Assembly: GCF_963678635.1 (NCBI RefSeq)
Contig: NC_087067.1
Coordinates: 29,130,403 to 29,194,402 of the forward strand
Source: Symsagittifera roscoffensis
Taxonomy: Eukaryota > Xenacoelomorpha > Acoela > Convolutidae
Reading direction: 5' to 3'
DNA: 64,000 nucleotides
Of this stretch, positions 43,019 to 55,250 are shown piece by piece. The first letter of the stretch is position 1. Each line of letters begins with the position of its first letter. Below the pieces are notes generated by a model, which was not told the DNA's origin, did no database searches, and was given only the letters and a program-made list of their open reading frames with translations. The position numbers and the translations under genes are program-made.

Positions 43019-45613
43019 CGAAACAATTTTTAAAAATTCGTTCGAAACTAAAGACACGTCACGACCTTGAAATGTTGCGAACACTGAAAACCGCGAAAAG
43101 CAGAACAGACAAATTTTCGCTAGAAATCAGCAACATTGACTCTCGACTGTGAAGAAAAAGAGGGAATCATATTGGGAATGCGAGAGGATATCCGAATTGT
43201 AACGATTGTAGCAGTACAATCGTTACCGAACAATTCCCGAGATTTCGGAAGGGTATCCGGCGGATTTTACCACCCTTCCAGAAGAACGACAAGACCACTC
43301 TTCGTCCGGATTCCAGAATCCGGAAGGGTCTCGAGAAGTAAACTGAAACTCTGTTTTAAGAAGAACTGTAGAAGAACTGTAAACATTGGTTTTAACAACT
43401 TTCAGCTTCTAGAATATGTCCTGAATTGAATTAAAAAACATCAAATTTCGTTTTCAGATAATGAGAAGCTAGGAGTTGAGGGAAAGGCTTGATCCATTTC
43501 CGATGGATATGATGATTTTTATCTACTGAACAAAAACAACAGTAATATAATAAATAAGTGGTAGCCCTGTTTTTTGGAGTGACCATGTGGTCTGATAATA
43601 CTGAGACCCAGCCTTGAGCTCACTATTTTGCATGTAATTAAGTTAATCTGCGTGTTCTGGCCGATAGCCTAAAAACATTAATGATTTTGTCGACCCGATG
43701 TTAAAGGACCACACATAGAACTGGCTTTGGTAGAGACGGTTAAGAGCATGTGAAGCTGTGTTTAGACGCTAGCCAGTCGTTTCCAGACCTGGCTTCATTT
43801 TCGGTCGATATTTACTTCCCGGCGAATTTACATATATGTTTTCATGGCGCTTCTGGGTGTTATTCTTTTAATATCATGATCGGCAGATCCATTAACAAGC
43901 ACTCCGCGCCGAGTGGATGCTCTAAATAAGGCCCTTAACACAGAGCCGGAAGGGTGGTTTGGAACACGCAAGCCTTCCGGATTCCCGGATTTAGTTTTTT
44001 ATTCTATTTAAGACAGATAGTAGATGTTGGAGATGATCAGGGGGGGGGGGGGGGGGCGGGGACTGATGTTTTAGGATAGGAAACAGAATATACATTGGGT
44101 ATAGTGTCTACAATGTATTAGTATAGGGAATACCAATGGTAAGGTTTCATGTTTTGTATGATGGTGTGAGAATGGTAAGAAAAAACAAAATTTTTTGGTT
44201 TTGTGTTGAAATGTCTAGTTTTTTCGCAAAATTTTTGGCGCGCGTTATCTTATTGTTGAATATCACTGATCAATTACGTGTAGATTCTGGATTGAAGCTA
44301 TTATGTTTTTTGGTTCATGGTAAGTTGATGGAAAGATGTGCAAAATGATACAAAATTTTGAAAGAAAGTATGGATTTTTCTACAATTTTCTCTCAAAATA
44401 ATGAAATACAATGAAGTTTATCATTATTTGAGCTGAAACTCGGGTTATATAATGCTCTGAACTTATAAAACTCATTTTAGCCAAATCAAAACTGAAACCT
44501 CCGATTTCTCGGGAAAATAGTGAAATTAATTGCAATTTTCGAGAAAGTCAAGTAAAAGTTAATCAAATCTATCCAAACTTTTCCATTTTTAACCTTTTAT
44601 TTGTGTAATTACCTGGTTTTTGGCCCATTTCAGGGATAATTCACCTGAAAACCTCAATTCAAAAAAACAATAAGAACAATATTCATCGAATTCTCTAGAT
44701 CAAACTACATGATTCAACTCCTCCTTAGTTTTTTCTCCTTGATTTAACCAACTTTGTACAAAATTTACAATTTTTGAAAAAAATTTCACGCTAATAATAA
44801 TAAATTTCAGACCAATGATGAAAAATGAACAGTTTACTGCTAAAATTGGCTAAAAATAGGGCAAGTTTTTCTTAAAAGTATATTAGATATTGGATGAAAT
44901 TCAAGAAATCTTCTTCATAACTGATGATTATCTCTCTATTGCTTCTAGAACATAATTTTCATAATTTTTCCGTAGAATTGTTCTATGTTTTAAGGTTGTT
45001 CTTACTTTCTGCTTAAAACATGTTTTTTGCCAAAGAACTCACTTTGCAAGAAAAATTAATCAGAAGTGGTGAATTTAGGAGGAAAATAGTAGCATTGAAC
45101 GAATAGTTTGTTGGCAGAGATGAAATTAGAACTGATAACGTCTAACTATTACTTTGTAATTTGTAAATGTTTTCCTTTAGGTTCCCTTGTTCAGTTGCTA
45201 CAAAAACCATTTAACCAAAAATTACAATTTTTGAGATTTTTAACTATCACTTTTCTTTCAAAATAGTTATTATATCGCTTGATAGTCTTGATTTTTGTTG
45301 AAATTTTTCTCGAAAATGTCTAAGTGAGAAACAATCGGTGCTAGTTGAAGCATTCAAAAGCATATGTCAAAATTGAGAAAATAACGTGTATTTTTACGTT
45401 GAGTTTTTGCAACAAATTAAGAGCAGCTCTGTTGACTATAATCTGAAAACCTTCGGAAGTAGAAATATGCACAGGAACCTTGTTCCTAACTTCTGTAACA
45501 TCTAAAAATTACTAACAGAACACGATACGTTTCCCCGGGGATACGTTTCCCCGGTGATTTGTTAAAAATGAGCAACAACAACAAAACGCTTCTCAGACGA
45601 GAAAACCCTGCGT

Positions 45614-46184
45614 CAAACGCAGTCGAAATATATTTTTTTTTCAGTCAAAAAAACTCCTCGGTCAAACTCGGTCGTAACGTTTTTCCTCGGTCGAACACAG
45701 TCGAATTGTTTTTTTTTCGAACATAGTCGAAACATATACAGCTTGGGTCGAGTCGGTCGAAACATACCGAGAACGGATCGAGACGGTTGAAAGATACCAT
45801 TTTTTGATCGAGTCGGTCGAAACATAAATCGCAAACCTCGACCCGGGAAGTGGCAACACATCTGTTTTGGGTCGCGCAAAATCGCAGCATATCTCTTTTG
45901 GGTCGCGCAAAATCGCATCTGTTTTGGGTCGCGCAAAGTCGCGCAAAAATTTTGGTCGCACAAAGTCGCAACGTATCCACTCTGAGTCGCAATGGTCGCA
46001 ACATACCTAATTTGAGTCGCGCAAAGTCGCAACATTTGTTTTGGGTCGCGCAAAGTCGCGCAAATGTTTTGGTCGCACAAAGTCGCAACATACCCACTAT
46101 GAGTCGCAATGGTCTTAGTATACACGGTTTGGGTCGCAAAGGTCGCAACATACCCATTTTGAGTCGCAATGGTCGCTAAACATT
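45614..46184 (+). repeat. GTCGC minisatellite in unit 2
   Basis: Copy of 41275-41845 with the same internal switch at cctcgacccgggaag (45836). No difference noticed. Confidence 0.85.
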
Positions 46185-46264
46185 CGCTTACAACACTTTC
46201 AGACTAATATTAGCAAACGTCAAATCCAACAACTTTATGATCATACAAGACCAGCACACACCAT

Positions 46265-46610
46265 TCATCCACACCATCGCAATGAATTAAACGTTCTTGC
46301 TTCAGTTTTGCGATAAATTCCACATTTTTCACTAAATCTGACACCCGCAAAACATGAAAGGTTTAATATTGAAAATATTGTTTTAGCTGACCTACTTTGT
46401 AATTCACACATTTCCTCCTTCCCCCTAAATTTCTTCACAACAACATCAAATACCTTCTAATCATCATCCCGCAGCCACAAAAGGAACATCATTTCTTCAG
46501 AATTGAACTAGCATTTGGGTTCAAACAGTCGCTCAGAAACCCCACACCAATTTGTCTAGCTATAGTCACACATACTTGAGCACGACTTTAATGATCCTTA
46601 CACAGATATC
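46265..46610 (+). other. Unique non-coding stretch after the duplication
   Basis: No gene or repeat identified. Confidence 0.4.
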
Positions 46611-46616
46611 GAAACT

Positions 46617-47201
46617 ACTTGGGTTGACCAAACATGCTTATGAGCAAGGTGCTTTAAGTTGAGCAAAAGCACTCTTAATTACTTTAAATTTGATTAAAAA
46701 CAAGTTTTAACATGCTTCTGAAAATCTTGACATTTATGAAAAAATAATATCATACAAATTTCATATATGGAAATTGTATGATAACCTTTTTTTAGCTTCA
46801 AACTAAATTTTATTTTTGATGAGCAAGGTGCTTTAAATTGAGCATAAGCACTCTTAATTACTTTAAATTTGATTAAAAATAAGTTTGAACAAGTTTCTGA
46901 AAAACTTGCATTTCATGAAAAAATGGTTATCATACAATTTTCATATATGGAAATTGTATGATAACCATTTTTTTCCAAAAAAAATAAACGTTGTTACTTT
47001 TCATCACTAGGTTGTTTTATTTGGTTCAAATAGCCGGAGAAACTAGATTGAATCTTTTTTCAATGGTTTTTTGAAATTGCATGAAAATTGTATGATTAGC
47101 ATTTTTCCATACATTTGATGTAGGCAATTGTATAATAAGCATTTTCGGTGTGGGGAAATGTACGATAAGCATTTTCGGTTTATGGAGGTCAACCCGGGTT
47201 G
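46617..47201 (+). mobile_element. GGGTTGACC fold-back element, full copy
   Basis: Ends acttgggttgacc and ggtcaacccgggtt are inverted. The interior holds two perfect or near-perfect hairpins (about 46740-46785 and 46922-46965) built from tatcatacaattttcat and atggaaattgtatgata, a duplicated block starting gagcaaggtgctttaa (46651 and 46820), and drifted single units at 47085-47185. No ORF. Confidence 0.75.
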
Positions 47202-47665
47202 TCTAACGCTCAGAGCCTAACTCGGCTTTTGAATTGGGTGTTTCATTTTTAAATAATGAAGAGTTACGAAGTTCGGGTTTGTTTTTACAGATAATGAAAT
47301 GCGGATTTTGTCTTCTGCTGAATAATTCTGCTGTTAAAGCAAAACTTTTAGCAAATGGTTTCCGGTTAAGCTACAAGTAGCACGCAGTCTTTCATGTGCA
47401 ATACATAGCATTGGGAAACTTTCAAGTCTTTATCGTAACTAATTAGCTTAAGCACTCCAACGCGGCTAGATTTTCTTGAAACATTATTTAAAAAACTGTC
47501 AAAGTTGTGCATACACGCAAGAGCTAGATTTGACAACATACGTAGTTGGGCAGTTAATACAGTGTGCGATTGACGAACTTTTGCTGCAATAATTTAACCG
47601 CATCCTTATATATATCTCCACGGTACGCAAACTCTGCGCTGACACTTGAGCCTTCTCGCACCGGA
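47202..47665 (+). other. Non-coding stretch
   Basis: Nothing identified. Confidence 0.4.
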
Positions 47666-47667
47666 GT

Positions 47668-47850
47668 TCCATGGATAATAATCGATTATAATGGGAAAAT
47701 GTTGTCTAAAATGTTGTCATTATAATCCATTATAATCCATTATTGTGGCAAATTTAGACCACGTAATCGATTATGTGGTCATTAAAATCATTTTTTTTTG
47801 AAAAATAAAAATCCATTATACTCCATTATAAACGATTACAAGACTGCTCG
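47668..47850 (+). repeat. ATAATCGATTATAAT palindromic repeats
   Basis: Words cgattataatgg, ccattataatcc and taatcgattatg repeat in both orientations. A short relative occurs at 51228-51292. AT-rich fold-back character, no coding content. Confidence 0.6.
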
Positions 47851-48360
47851 TATTAGGGCGAAGCCCTGAAAGTTCCGACTGCCTATTAACGTTTATGGAG
47901 CAGTAATAACATAAACAATATAAAAAATTAAATGAAATAAAAAAATGAAAAACGTGTTTTCTAAAATTTGAAAATTTTTCTATGAAAATCATCCCCCCCC
48001 ACATGCCATATAAAATACAAAACAATAGATTTTGCTCCTTGTAACAAATCAATTATGGCAAATAAGCTTCTTTCAACCAATTTGAAACGATTTCTAAGAC
48101 GGATTAAATCTCCGCTTACGCGTTAATAGCGCGAAATATATCGCGCGTTAATTGTGCCAAATTGGCCAAAATGGCAATATTTAAACCCCCGTAACTTTGC
48201 GCAAAATGATCACAGGTGAAATATCTTTTCAAATTTAAGCTCAGGACAACAATGGCTTTCGACTGATATAAAAAAATTCCGTCAAAAATGGCTAGTTAAA
48301 AAGTCGAAATTTGTCTGAAGAAAAAAAAACCCACCCCGAGCACAAATATTCCGTTACTTT
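47850..48360 (+). repeat. Diverged dispersed repeat, copy 1
   Basis: Shares ordered words with 51720-51990 (ttccgactgcc/ttccggctggc, ggattaaatctccgcttacgcg/gtattaagtctccacttacgcg). A similar cgcttacgcgtt word also occurs at 7960 and 10495 next to LTRs A and B. No coding content. Confidence 0.5.
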
Positions 48361-48879
48361 CGTATCGAAAGTCGGAACAATAAGACCTGGTACTTCAATT
48401 TAACTTCTACTTAAGCGTTGAGGAATGATGGAGCTTTTTCTATGACGTGAAATTGGGAATTAACGCCGACAAAGAATAAAACTTTTCCTGAAGCGGGCGG
48501 AACTGGACTACAGATTTCAAAAAGTTTGAGTGAACTCAATCAAGGATTACCATATATATTAAGTTATTATCTCAATTTACACTTTTTGTGCTGTTCACAC
48601 CGCCAAAAACTTTTTCCAAAAAAGTCAGGCCACATTAACTGTTAGATGGTTTTTGGTTAGTCTATGTACCTGATTGTACTTGCAGAGTGCAGTCCAGAAA
48701 GGTACAATTTTAAACAGGGTATCGTAAAAAAAAAAAGCGTATAAAAATTTCTGGGTATCAAAAAAGAGCACCCTGATAACACACTTTTTGGGGTGGGGTA
48801 TTCCGTCTTTGATTAATTCCCTCTGAAAACGCTGTGCAACAGCAATTCAGTCTCTAAACACTCACTCTGTGTCACCAAC

Positions 48880-49245
48880 TCACAGAAGACCCACAACGAT
48901 GTTCCTGACCAGCATTCCACACTGACACGAAAATCAGACCACCAACTTTGTCTCTGGACCAGTAACAGACTGACTCTCAACTCTGACCAGCAACACTGTC
49001 ACGTCAACACGCTGTCTCTGGACTGTCAACACTCTGACTCGCAAACTCAATCATCAGCAACTCACTGGACCAACAACACTCTGACCTACAATTCTGACCA
49101 TCAACTCTGACCAGCAAATTGACAAGCACTCTTATCAGCAAACCTGAGCTCGCTAATCTAATTAGCAACTCTGACTAACAACTCTGATCAACAACCCTCT
49201 CCTCTCTCGACCAGCAACACACTAACCAGCTACTCTGAGTGGTCT
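48880..49245 (+). repeat. Degenerate CAACTCTGACCAG repeats
   Basis: Words caactctgaccagcaac, caacactctgac and related forms recur every 12-25 bases with a strong shortage of G runs. No clean period. It is likely an eroded minisatellite. Confidence 0.7.
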
Positions 49246-49580
49246 AATTGAGTACTGGGGAGGTCGTGGATTGTCAAAACTGACCAAAAACGCTCGGTAT
49301 AAGTCCAGAAATCAAATATCACTGTTTCTACACTAATCCATTCCGATAATTCACGCCAGGTACTCACCTGTTTGACCCACCGCCTCGTAAAGGATGTTTG
49401 ATGAAAACTTTCGCTAGATCGGATTATAAATTGAAGAAATCAAACTTTTAAAAATTCCCGTTGTTTCAAACTCCAGCGATTTGCACAAAATGGTCGTATG
49501 TCGATCAAACTTCACTCCACGGTAAAACGATTCATATGAAGAAGTTTATCACAGCATAAAAAACTGAAAACTATTTTACT

Positions 49581-49765
49581 GTTTGGTCCACAGGCTCGTA
49601 ATAGGGTCGCTGTTCGGCCCAATGGCTCGTAATAGGGTTGTTGTTTTGCCCAGTGGCTCGTAATAGGGTTGCTGTTTGGCCCACTGATTCGGAAAAGGGT
49701 AGCTTTTAGGCTCACTGGCTAGTAATAGGGTCGCTGTTCGGCCCAATGGCTCGAAAGAAGGACGC
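49581..49765 (+). repeat. 31-32-bp minisatellite, about six units
   Basis: The unit begins ggctcgtaatagggt and continues tgctgttcggcccaatg or a close variant. Starts are at 49593, 49624, 49656 and onward. The minus-strand frames through it (49512-49715, 49576-49848) are repeat shadows. Confidence 0.82.
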
Positions 49766-49879
49766 GACCCAGTGGTTTCTATCGGAGCAGTTCGGTGGAA
49801 AATTTTCCAAACTTGAATTGAAAACATGCTGCCCTTGTAAACGGTCAATTAATTTTGGAACGACCTTTAAAAATTCTAT

Positions 49880-50060
49880 TTATTCAGCACAATGAACCAA
49901 AAACGCAAAGGTTTTGAATTCAAACCACTTGCAGCAGACATTAATACTTAGCTAATTTAACGGTCAAGGTTATGGCTTCGAACTAAAAAAGGACAAGGTA
50001 ACGTCTGCGATGGAATTCGGGTTTTCTTCGTTTTTTACTTTCAGCGTTAACAAAAGGAGA
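49880..50060 (+). repeat. Dispersed repeat, copy 2
   Basis: Partner of 32425-32600. It is followed at 50070-50230 by sequence related to the 22947-23343 hAT-like element (gacccaaaggctcccctc, ggggagcgcgcgc), so the two repeats are joined here but separate elsewhere. Confidence 0.6.
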
Positions 50061-50239
50061 GAAGAGTGGAGGTTTCTCCCTCAGGAATCGACACCTTACT
50101 GACCCAAAGGCTCCCCTCTTTGCTAACACTTAAAGAGATCCACTTTTGGCAAACCGAACCTAAACTTTTTTATGCAGCCTGCGGCGCCAAAGCATAATAA
50201 ACTTCAGGGGAGCGCGCGCGCGAAAAAAGCCATACTTTG

Positions 50240-51220
50240 TGTTCAAAACTCTTTAAACCAATTGTGCAAAATTATCCGACAAGTTATCGTGAGACGCAAA
50301 AAACCGTGTGAAACATAAGTTTTCAGTATATGTCTCTTTTGTACCAATATATCATGTGATTGTACACGATTTTTCAAGTGTTAGCGCACGACACATTTTG
50401 AGAGTGTAAATTCTTCCTGCATGATACAACATTTCTGCAAAAAGGATGCAAGTAACTATCCTAATGTCTCATCATAGGGTTAGAATAAGTAGAAACCAGA
50501 ACGTTGTATGATTAAACTACCAAGCTAAATTACTACTGATTCTTTATCTTTTCATATAATTTCCTCGCTCAAAATTAGTTTGATTGGCGCCCTTAGAAAA
50601 GTTGTAGGATCGCTCAGCTAAAAAGGTTTGTCGGAAAAAGGTATCAAAAAATGTTTTTTTTTTCAGATTTTTAGATTTTTTTTTTACAAATTATATGTTT
50701 TTTTTCTAATTTTTTATTAGCCGCTCCTGGTAGTTTAACATTTCATCTTTTGGAACCAAGTTGGCAAATCTGGCAGAAAAATCTGAGCAGTTTATCTTGC
50801 AGTTTATCTATAAATTTTTCATGATTTCCTTGTTGAATATTAGTGTTGAACGTAAGGGATGAATTTTTGCAGGAATGTTTTGGTTGGAGGTTGGTTGGTT
50901 TAGTGTTAGCTTACTGGTGATGATTTGTCCCAGTCCTCGCACTGGCACTGATTGTTCGAACACCCTTTTCTAAATAAACAGATGTAAAATTAGAAGCCGG
51001 ATATGTTTTAGCACTCACTGTCACAAAATGTTTCTGCAAAAAATGGAATTTTTTTTGACATCTTTTTTTAAATGAATTTTTATCAAAATTTCAAATTTAT
51101 CTACCCGTATCAAGCGCCCATTTTAAAAATCCAATTACAAAGTACTTCGGAGACAAAAATATTCGTTTTCTAACATTGTAAACATATGTAAAATTCAGTC
51201 CACTAAATTTATTTTTTTTT
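50240..51220 (+). other. Non-coding stretch
   Basis: AT-rich with T runs. No supported gene. Confidence 0.4.
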
Positions 51221-52114
51221 GTCCCTATAATCGATTAATTAGTAAAAAAAACCATAATTATCCATTATAATCGATAATAACTCAAAAATTTGGCACTGAA
51301 CACGATTTTTTGGTAAAGAGCAAAATGCTAAAATATCAGGAAATGAGAATTGAAAAGTTGAAAAAAAACAAATAAAATCTAAAAAATAAAAATTAGTGAA
51401 CAATAAGCAATTATGAAAAGTAAACGTAACAATTGTGCTAAACAGAAAAAAAAAATGTAAATTTGTAAATTCAATTGTTAATTTCATCAGATAATTCTCA
51501 AAAAACCCAGTAAAATCAACTAAAACTTGTTAATATAGATTATCCTGACATAAAAAATTCAAAAATGTGAAAACGTACTCCATTTTCAATGGATTGATAT
51601 CAATTTTTTGTAATTTTTATGCGGCTAATTTTCTGTTTTTTTTTTTGAAATTGTCTAAGTTTTATGCTTGATTTTAGTTCACTTTACGCTACGCTTCCTA
51701 CCATTAAGCCACAAATTGAAATGAGGCTGCTCGTCTTAAGACGAACCCTTAAGGTTCCGGCTGGCTTTTAAATTCTACAGAGTAGTGTTCGCCACAAAAA
51801 AGTTTTTTTTTTTAAAAGTGTATTTTTAGATTTTTTTCTGGACAGTCATCCCCCACTCCACAACATTGAATTGATGTGTTATGCATTGAACCAAATAGTC
51901 TAAGTAGCATATGGAACATTTTCTAAGATGTATTAAGTCTCCACTTACGCGTCAATGTCACGAAATATCCCAAATTTGATCTCTTCATTTTTATCTTATT
52001 TTATCTCCATTTGAGGACAACACGTTTAAAGTTTGCAGTTGTTGATTTTTGCCGTTAGTTTGAATCAGCAGAGCTTTTTGTAAAAAAAAGTAAATTTGTT
52101 GATTTTGATTGGAC

Positions 52115-52323
52115 TTAGTGTTTAAGGTCATCAAAGGGATCAAACGTGATACGAGGTTGGTTCACTTTAGACAGGCTTGTCTCATTTATGATTCTTCTTA
52201 TAAATGACTCAAAATGAAAATTTGGCGAGTGGATTTCAGTTAGGATTTTTGTGCAGTTTTGATAAGTTTTCAATGATGTTCGGTTTTTGCTTATCAAGGA
52301 CACTTTCAAATTTTTATCAAATT
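52115..52323 (-). CDS. Terminal exon of an unrecognised minus-strand gene
   Basis: On the minus strand a good acceptor (CACAGTTTTTAG, exon from 52323) opens 68 codons ending in TAA at 52115-52117. The C-terminus has the words SKVNQPR and FDPFDDL. A diverged relative at 57508-57650 keeps SKINQSR and YDPYDDL with conservative changes, which supports real coding history. No membrane segment. Family unknown. Confidence 0.5.
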
Positions 52324-52699
52324 CTAAAAACTGTGCTTTATTTTCTCTGTTCGGAGTCCAAAGGAGGGGTTCTTAGTTTTTCGGCTTGTACCGGCGTGTT
52401 CAGGGAGGATAAAAGGCTACTCATGCAGTATTTTCATAGTACCTCATCGGCAAGTATAATCAATTTTTTTCAAATTTTCTATCAGTAAAAAATCGATTGT
52501 GTGAAGCCCAATTGGACACCAAAATGAATAGTATTGAAGTTTTATACAGTAAAGCAAAATTGATTATACTGTCTAGAAAATGGGATTTTTTGCGTTATAA
52601 ATCTGTTAAAAAAAATCTGTATAGAATCTGTCTAAAATCGATTATACTCGATTTTTATGCATTTTCTACGGAACCAAAACAATCAGTTAATTAGGCTGA

Positions 52700-52970
52700 A
52701 AAATGGTTATGTTGTCTACAAAAATTTTTTGTTATAACATTTCTCTAAGAATGGTTTTTTCTAATTAATCATTATTAAGGCAAAAACCACAAAGTTTAAG
52801 GATGCAAAAACTGCATCAAAAAGCCTCTTATACACCTCAACAAACTTTTAGAAGGTCGAAATCTCAAAAAATTTGGGTACAGTGCTTAACTTTGTGTTCA
52901 ATTAATTTTGGGGTTTAAGCTAATTTCATGATTATAGCTTTTAAATAAACAGTACTAATCGTATACCCAG
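52700..52970 (+). other. Non-coding stretch
   Basis: No supported feature between the exon candidate region and the next small repeat. Confidence 0.4.
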
Positions 52971-52979
52971 TAAATGCAA

Positions 52980-53090
52980 CAAAGCGAGGGACAAGTTTTG
53001 TCCCTATCCGTTGCGAACATAGGGTGACAAAATTTTATCTCCCCGTTGCGAACACAGTAATAAAATTTGTCTCCAACTGTTGTCATGACG
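52980..53090 (+). repeat. GGGACAA...TTGCGAACAC word repeat, copy 1
   Basis: Alternating gggacaagttttgtccc, cgttgcgaacatagg and cgttgcgaacacag words. Partner of 57155-57245, where ggggacagttttgtcccc and gttgtgaacaccgggg occur. Short fold-back units. Confidence 0.6.
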
Positions 53091-53929
53091 GAGTACACTC
53101 ATGATGGTTTTTGGGATGTCTTCAGAAAAAAAACATATAGTCGGAGTTTGAACAAAACGAATTCAAATTAATGTGCGAAAATTAAATGTCAATTTTGTAA
53201 AAAGAATGAAGACGGGGTGAGCAAAACGTATCAAACAGTTCTTGTGAAAACGTTGCGTTTTATGAAGTGAAAAATAAATCAAAAAATTTTTGCGTTCAAA
53301 TAAAGTGAAACTACCCTTAACCAATTCCTCATGATCTCCTGAGTTTGGTTAAAACTCTTTTTCAAAGAAGGAAAAATGATGTAGTTTTTGATTTTTTAAC
53401 CATTCCTTCCCAAAAATTGTTGATTGCACACATAACACTGGTTAAAAACGTTGTGTAAGTGTAAAACGACTTCTAAAATTACTCTTTACAACCTTGTTCT
53501 TAGATTCCTGGCTAGCCCATCAGGCACGAAGTTCAATGAGAGGTAGATCGGGAATTGTTCGAAAGACTGTTATTTTCCGTGTAAACTTTTAAAATGTTTC
53601 AGAGCTTTTGCAACTTCAAATAAAACTCTGGAGGCTTCGAAGATCTATATTTCACAGAAATCATATGGCGACTTTTCTATAATGCCCACAAGTCGCAGTA
53701 ACTTGAATGTTTACACTTCAAAAATTATTTTTAATATCACCAGGGAGTGCTACTTAAAGTTTATAACCTAGTAAGTGCTTGCCAGACAAAAATGACATGT
53801 GTAAAAAATTGATAAAATTCTAACCGCAGAAGTAATTTAAAGTATCTAGTAGCTTAGGGCATATCAGAAAAAAGTCATCCTATTTGAGCTATTTGCTAGC
53901 TAAATCATTCTTATTTTGTCTCATGAATT

Positions 53930-54053
53930 AAAAAAAAATAGGTAATTTCACCGGTGCCTAATAGTGTGCACGCTTTAAAAGGGTTCTGACTTTTATGATG
54001 ATTTTTGTGATATGGAGAAAACGTATAGTCGGAGTTTGAAAAAAAATCTGTGA
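53930..54053 (-). CDS. Possible exon, related to a second copy at 53090-53160
   Basis: On the minus strand an acceptor (TTCTTCACAG) precedes a frame with the words SNSDYTFSPYHKNHHKS. Plus-strand 53090-53160 carries a related stretch (atagtcggagtttgaa word shared), but it is broken. Together with the 52115-52323 exon this may be one gene, with duplicated parts. Weak evidence. Confidence 0.28.
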
Positions 54054-54392
54054 AGAAAAAGGCACTGGTTTTAAACGTAAATGGTATAAATGGAAGGGAG
54101 ACGTGGTGTTCAAAACGTATTAAGCAGTTTTTGTGAAATTTTTGGTTTTCGTAGAGGGAAAACAACAATGATTTTTCCGCAACAAACTTTTTGTCTTCAA
54201 GTCCACTTTATATTGGATATGGGAAAATGAATATAAAGACAACTAGCCCAAACATCTCGATCACTGCCAATTTTGGTATGGTTGCATGAGCTCTGCTTGG
54301 CCTTGGTCAGATCCAAAATCCTGAACAAAATTCAGGTACTTTTATCACTTAAACGTTTCATACAAAAAGTCCAAAAACACAGTTTTGATTAA

Positions 54393-54596
54393 ATGCGACT
54401 ATTCATCGATTCATCTCGATTTATGTCGACTTCACTCAAAAAACTAGTTTCATACTTGCCAGTAGATGGCTTCCAAAGTATAGAAAACATTTCCAAAGAA
54501 TTTGTAGATCAGCAGTCGATATTGACATGTGTCGATATTGACACTATTGAAAATTTTGATGATTTTGTGCTACCTTTACTTCCCTTGAAGAAATGA
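54393..54596 (+). pseudogene. Polinton-type DNA polymerase B fragment
   Basis: 67-codon open frame, TGA at the end and a stop just upstream. The N-terminal words FIDSSRFM and SLKKLVSYLP match the block DS.RFM..SL..LV..L of protein-primed type-B DNA polymerases of Polintons/Mavericks, and the later IENFDDF fits the D(S)FEKF block. It is only a fragment: the exonuclease and polymerase motifs are absent. It cannot be the continuation of the 62.4-kb copy in this order, so it is a separate relic. Confidence 0.6.
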
Positions 54597-54794
54597 AAAC
54601 TACCTTGAACGGCTTGAAATCCCTCAATTTCGACCATAGAAACAAAAGTTTTGAACACAATCGGTGTATAAACATTGGATCATAGAACAATTTGCATTTT
54701 CTACGTAATAATCTGTTTCTTGCCTACGTTTTTAAAAGCTTGTGAAGTGGGTTTTGAAACAAATGAAATGGGCTAAACGATGTGTTTTTTTCAG

Positions 54795-54948
54795 CTGCCA
54801 ACCTAGCGGAGAAAGCTTTTGAAAACGGTTTACCCACAATGGGAGCTTCTCACCCAAAGGGAGCTTCTCACCCAAAGGGAGCAATCAAAGCTGGCAGAAG
54901 ATATGATCAGAAGAAGAATGTAGTTAAGCTATGCAAAATATTTTTCTA
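54795..54948 (+). CDS. Possible exon with a GASHPKG repeat
   Basis: Begins after a strong acceptor (TTTTTTTCAG). About 50 codons are open to TAA, with the words AEKAFENGLPTM and two copies of GASHPKG from a 21-bp tandem repeat. A further open stretch at 54960-55125 in another frame has coding-like words. Neither is recognised; both could be broken Polinton genes. Confidence 0.28.
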
Positions 54949-55205
54949 AGCAAACAAAGAGTTCGTTCAATATTTCAAAACAACGGAGGAAAAAATGCGA
55001 TCTGATGGTTGATGCTCAGAATTTATACCGTGGTGTCATGGACACATATCCACTACCTCTACTCAATTTTGTCCCATTAGTAAACTTTGACCACAAAAAA
55101 AATCCTAGAAACAAGCGATAGATATATCGTTTGATTCTTCAAGTTGACCTAGAAAATCCTACCGATCTCCATGATAACCATAAAAAATTTACCCACGTAC
55201 AATAG

Positions 55206-55250
55206 GAACCGCTATAAAAATCATAACACCACACTCAACGTTTACACACA
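55206..55250 (+). promoter_or_regulatory. Possible TATA-type promoter
   Basis: CTATAAAAAT at about 55212 followed after about 25 bp by cacactcaac, an initiator-like context. The first downstream ATG (55288) gives only a ten-codon frame. Unsupported by any clear gene downstream. Confidence 0.28.

Larger units (their letters stand above)
41924..46262 (+). repeat. 4.3-kb tandem duplication, unit 2
   Basis: Second copy, with the G run at 44040-44056. It ends at accat (46264), after which the sequence becomes unique. Few differences from unit 1 mean a recent event, or two haplotypes placed in tandem by the assembler. Confidence 0.93.

Noticed and set aside
46922-46965. Perfect hairpin as a transcription terminator or microRNA precursor
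   Set aside because: It is an internal unit of a repeated fold-back element with the same word elsewhere, which explains it better.
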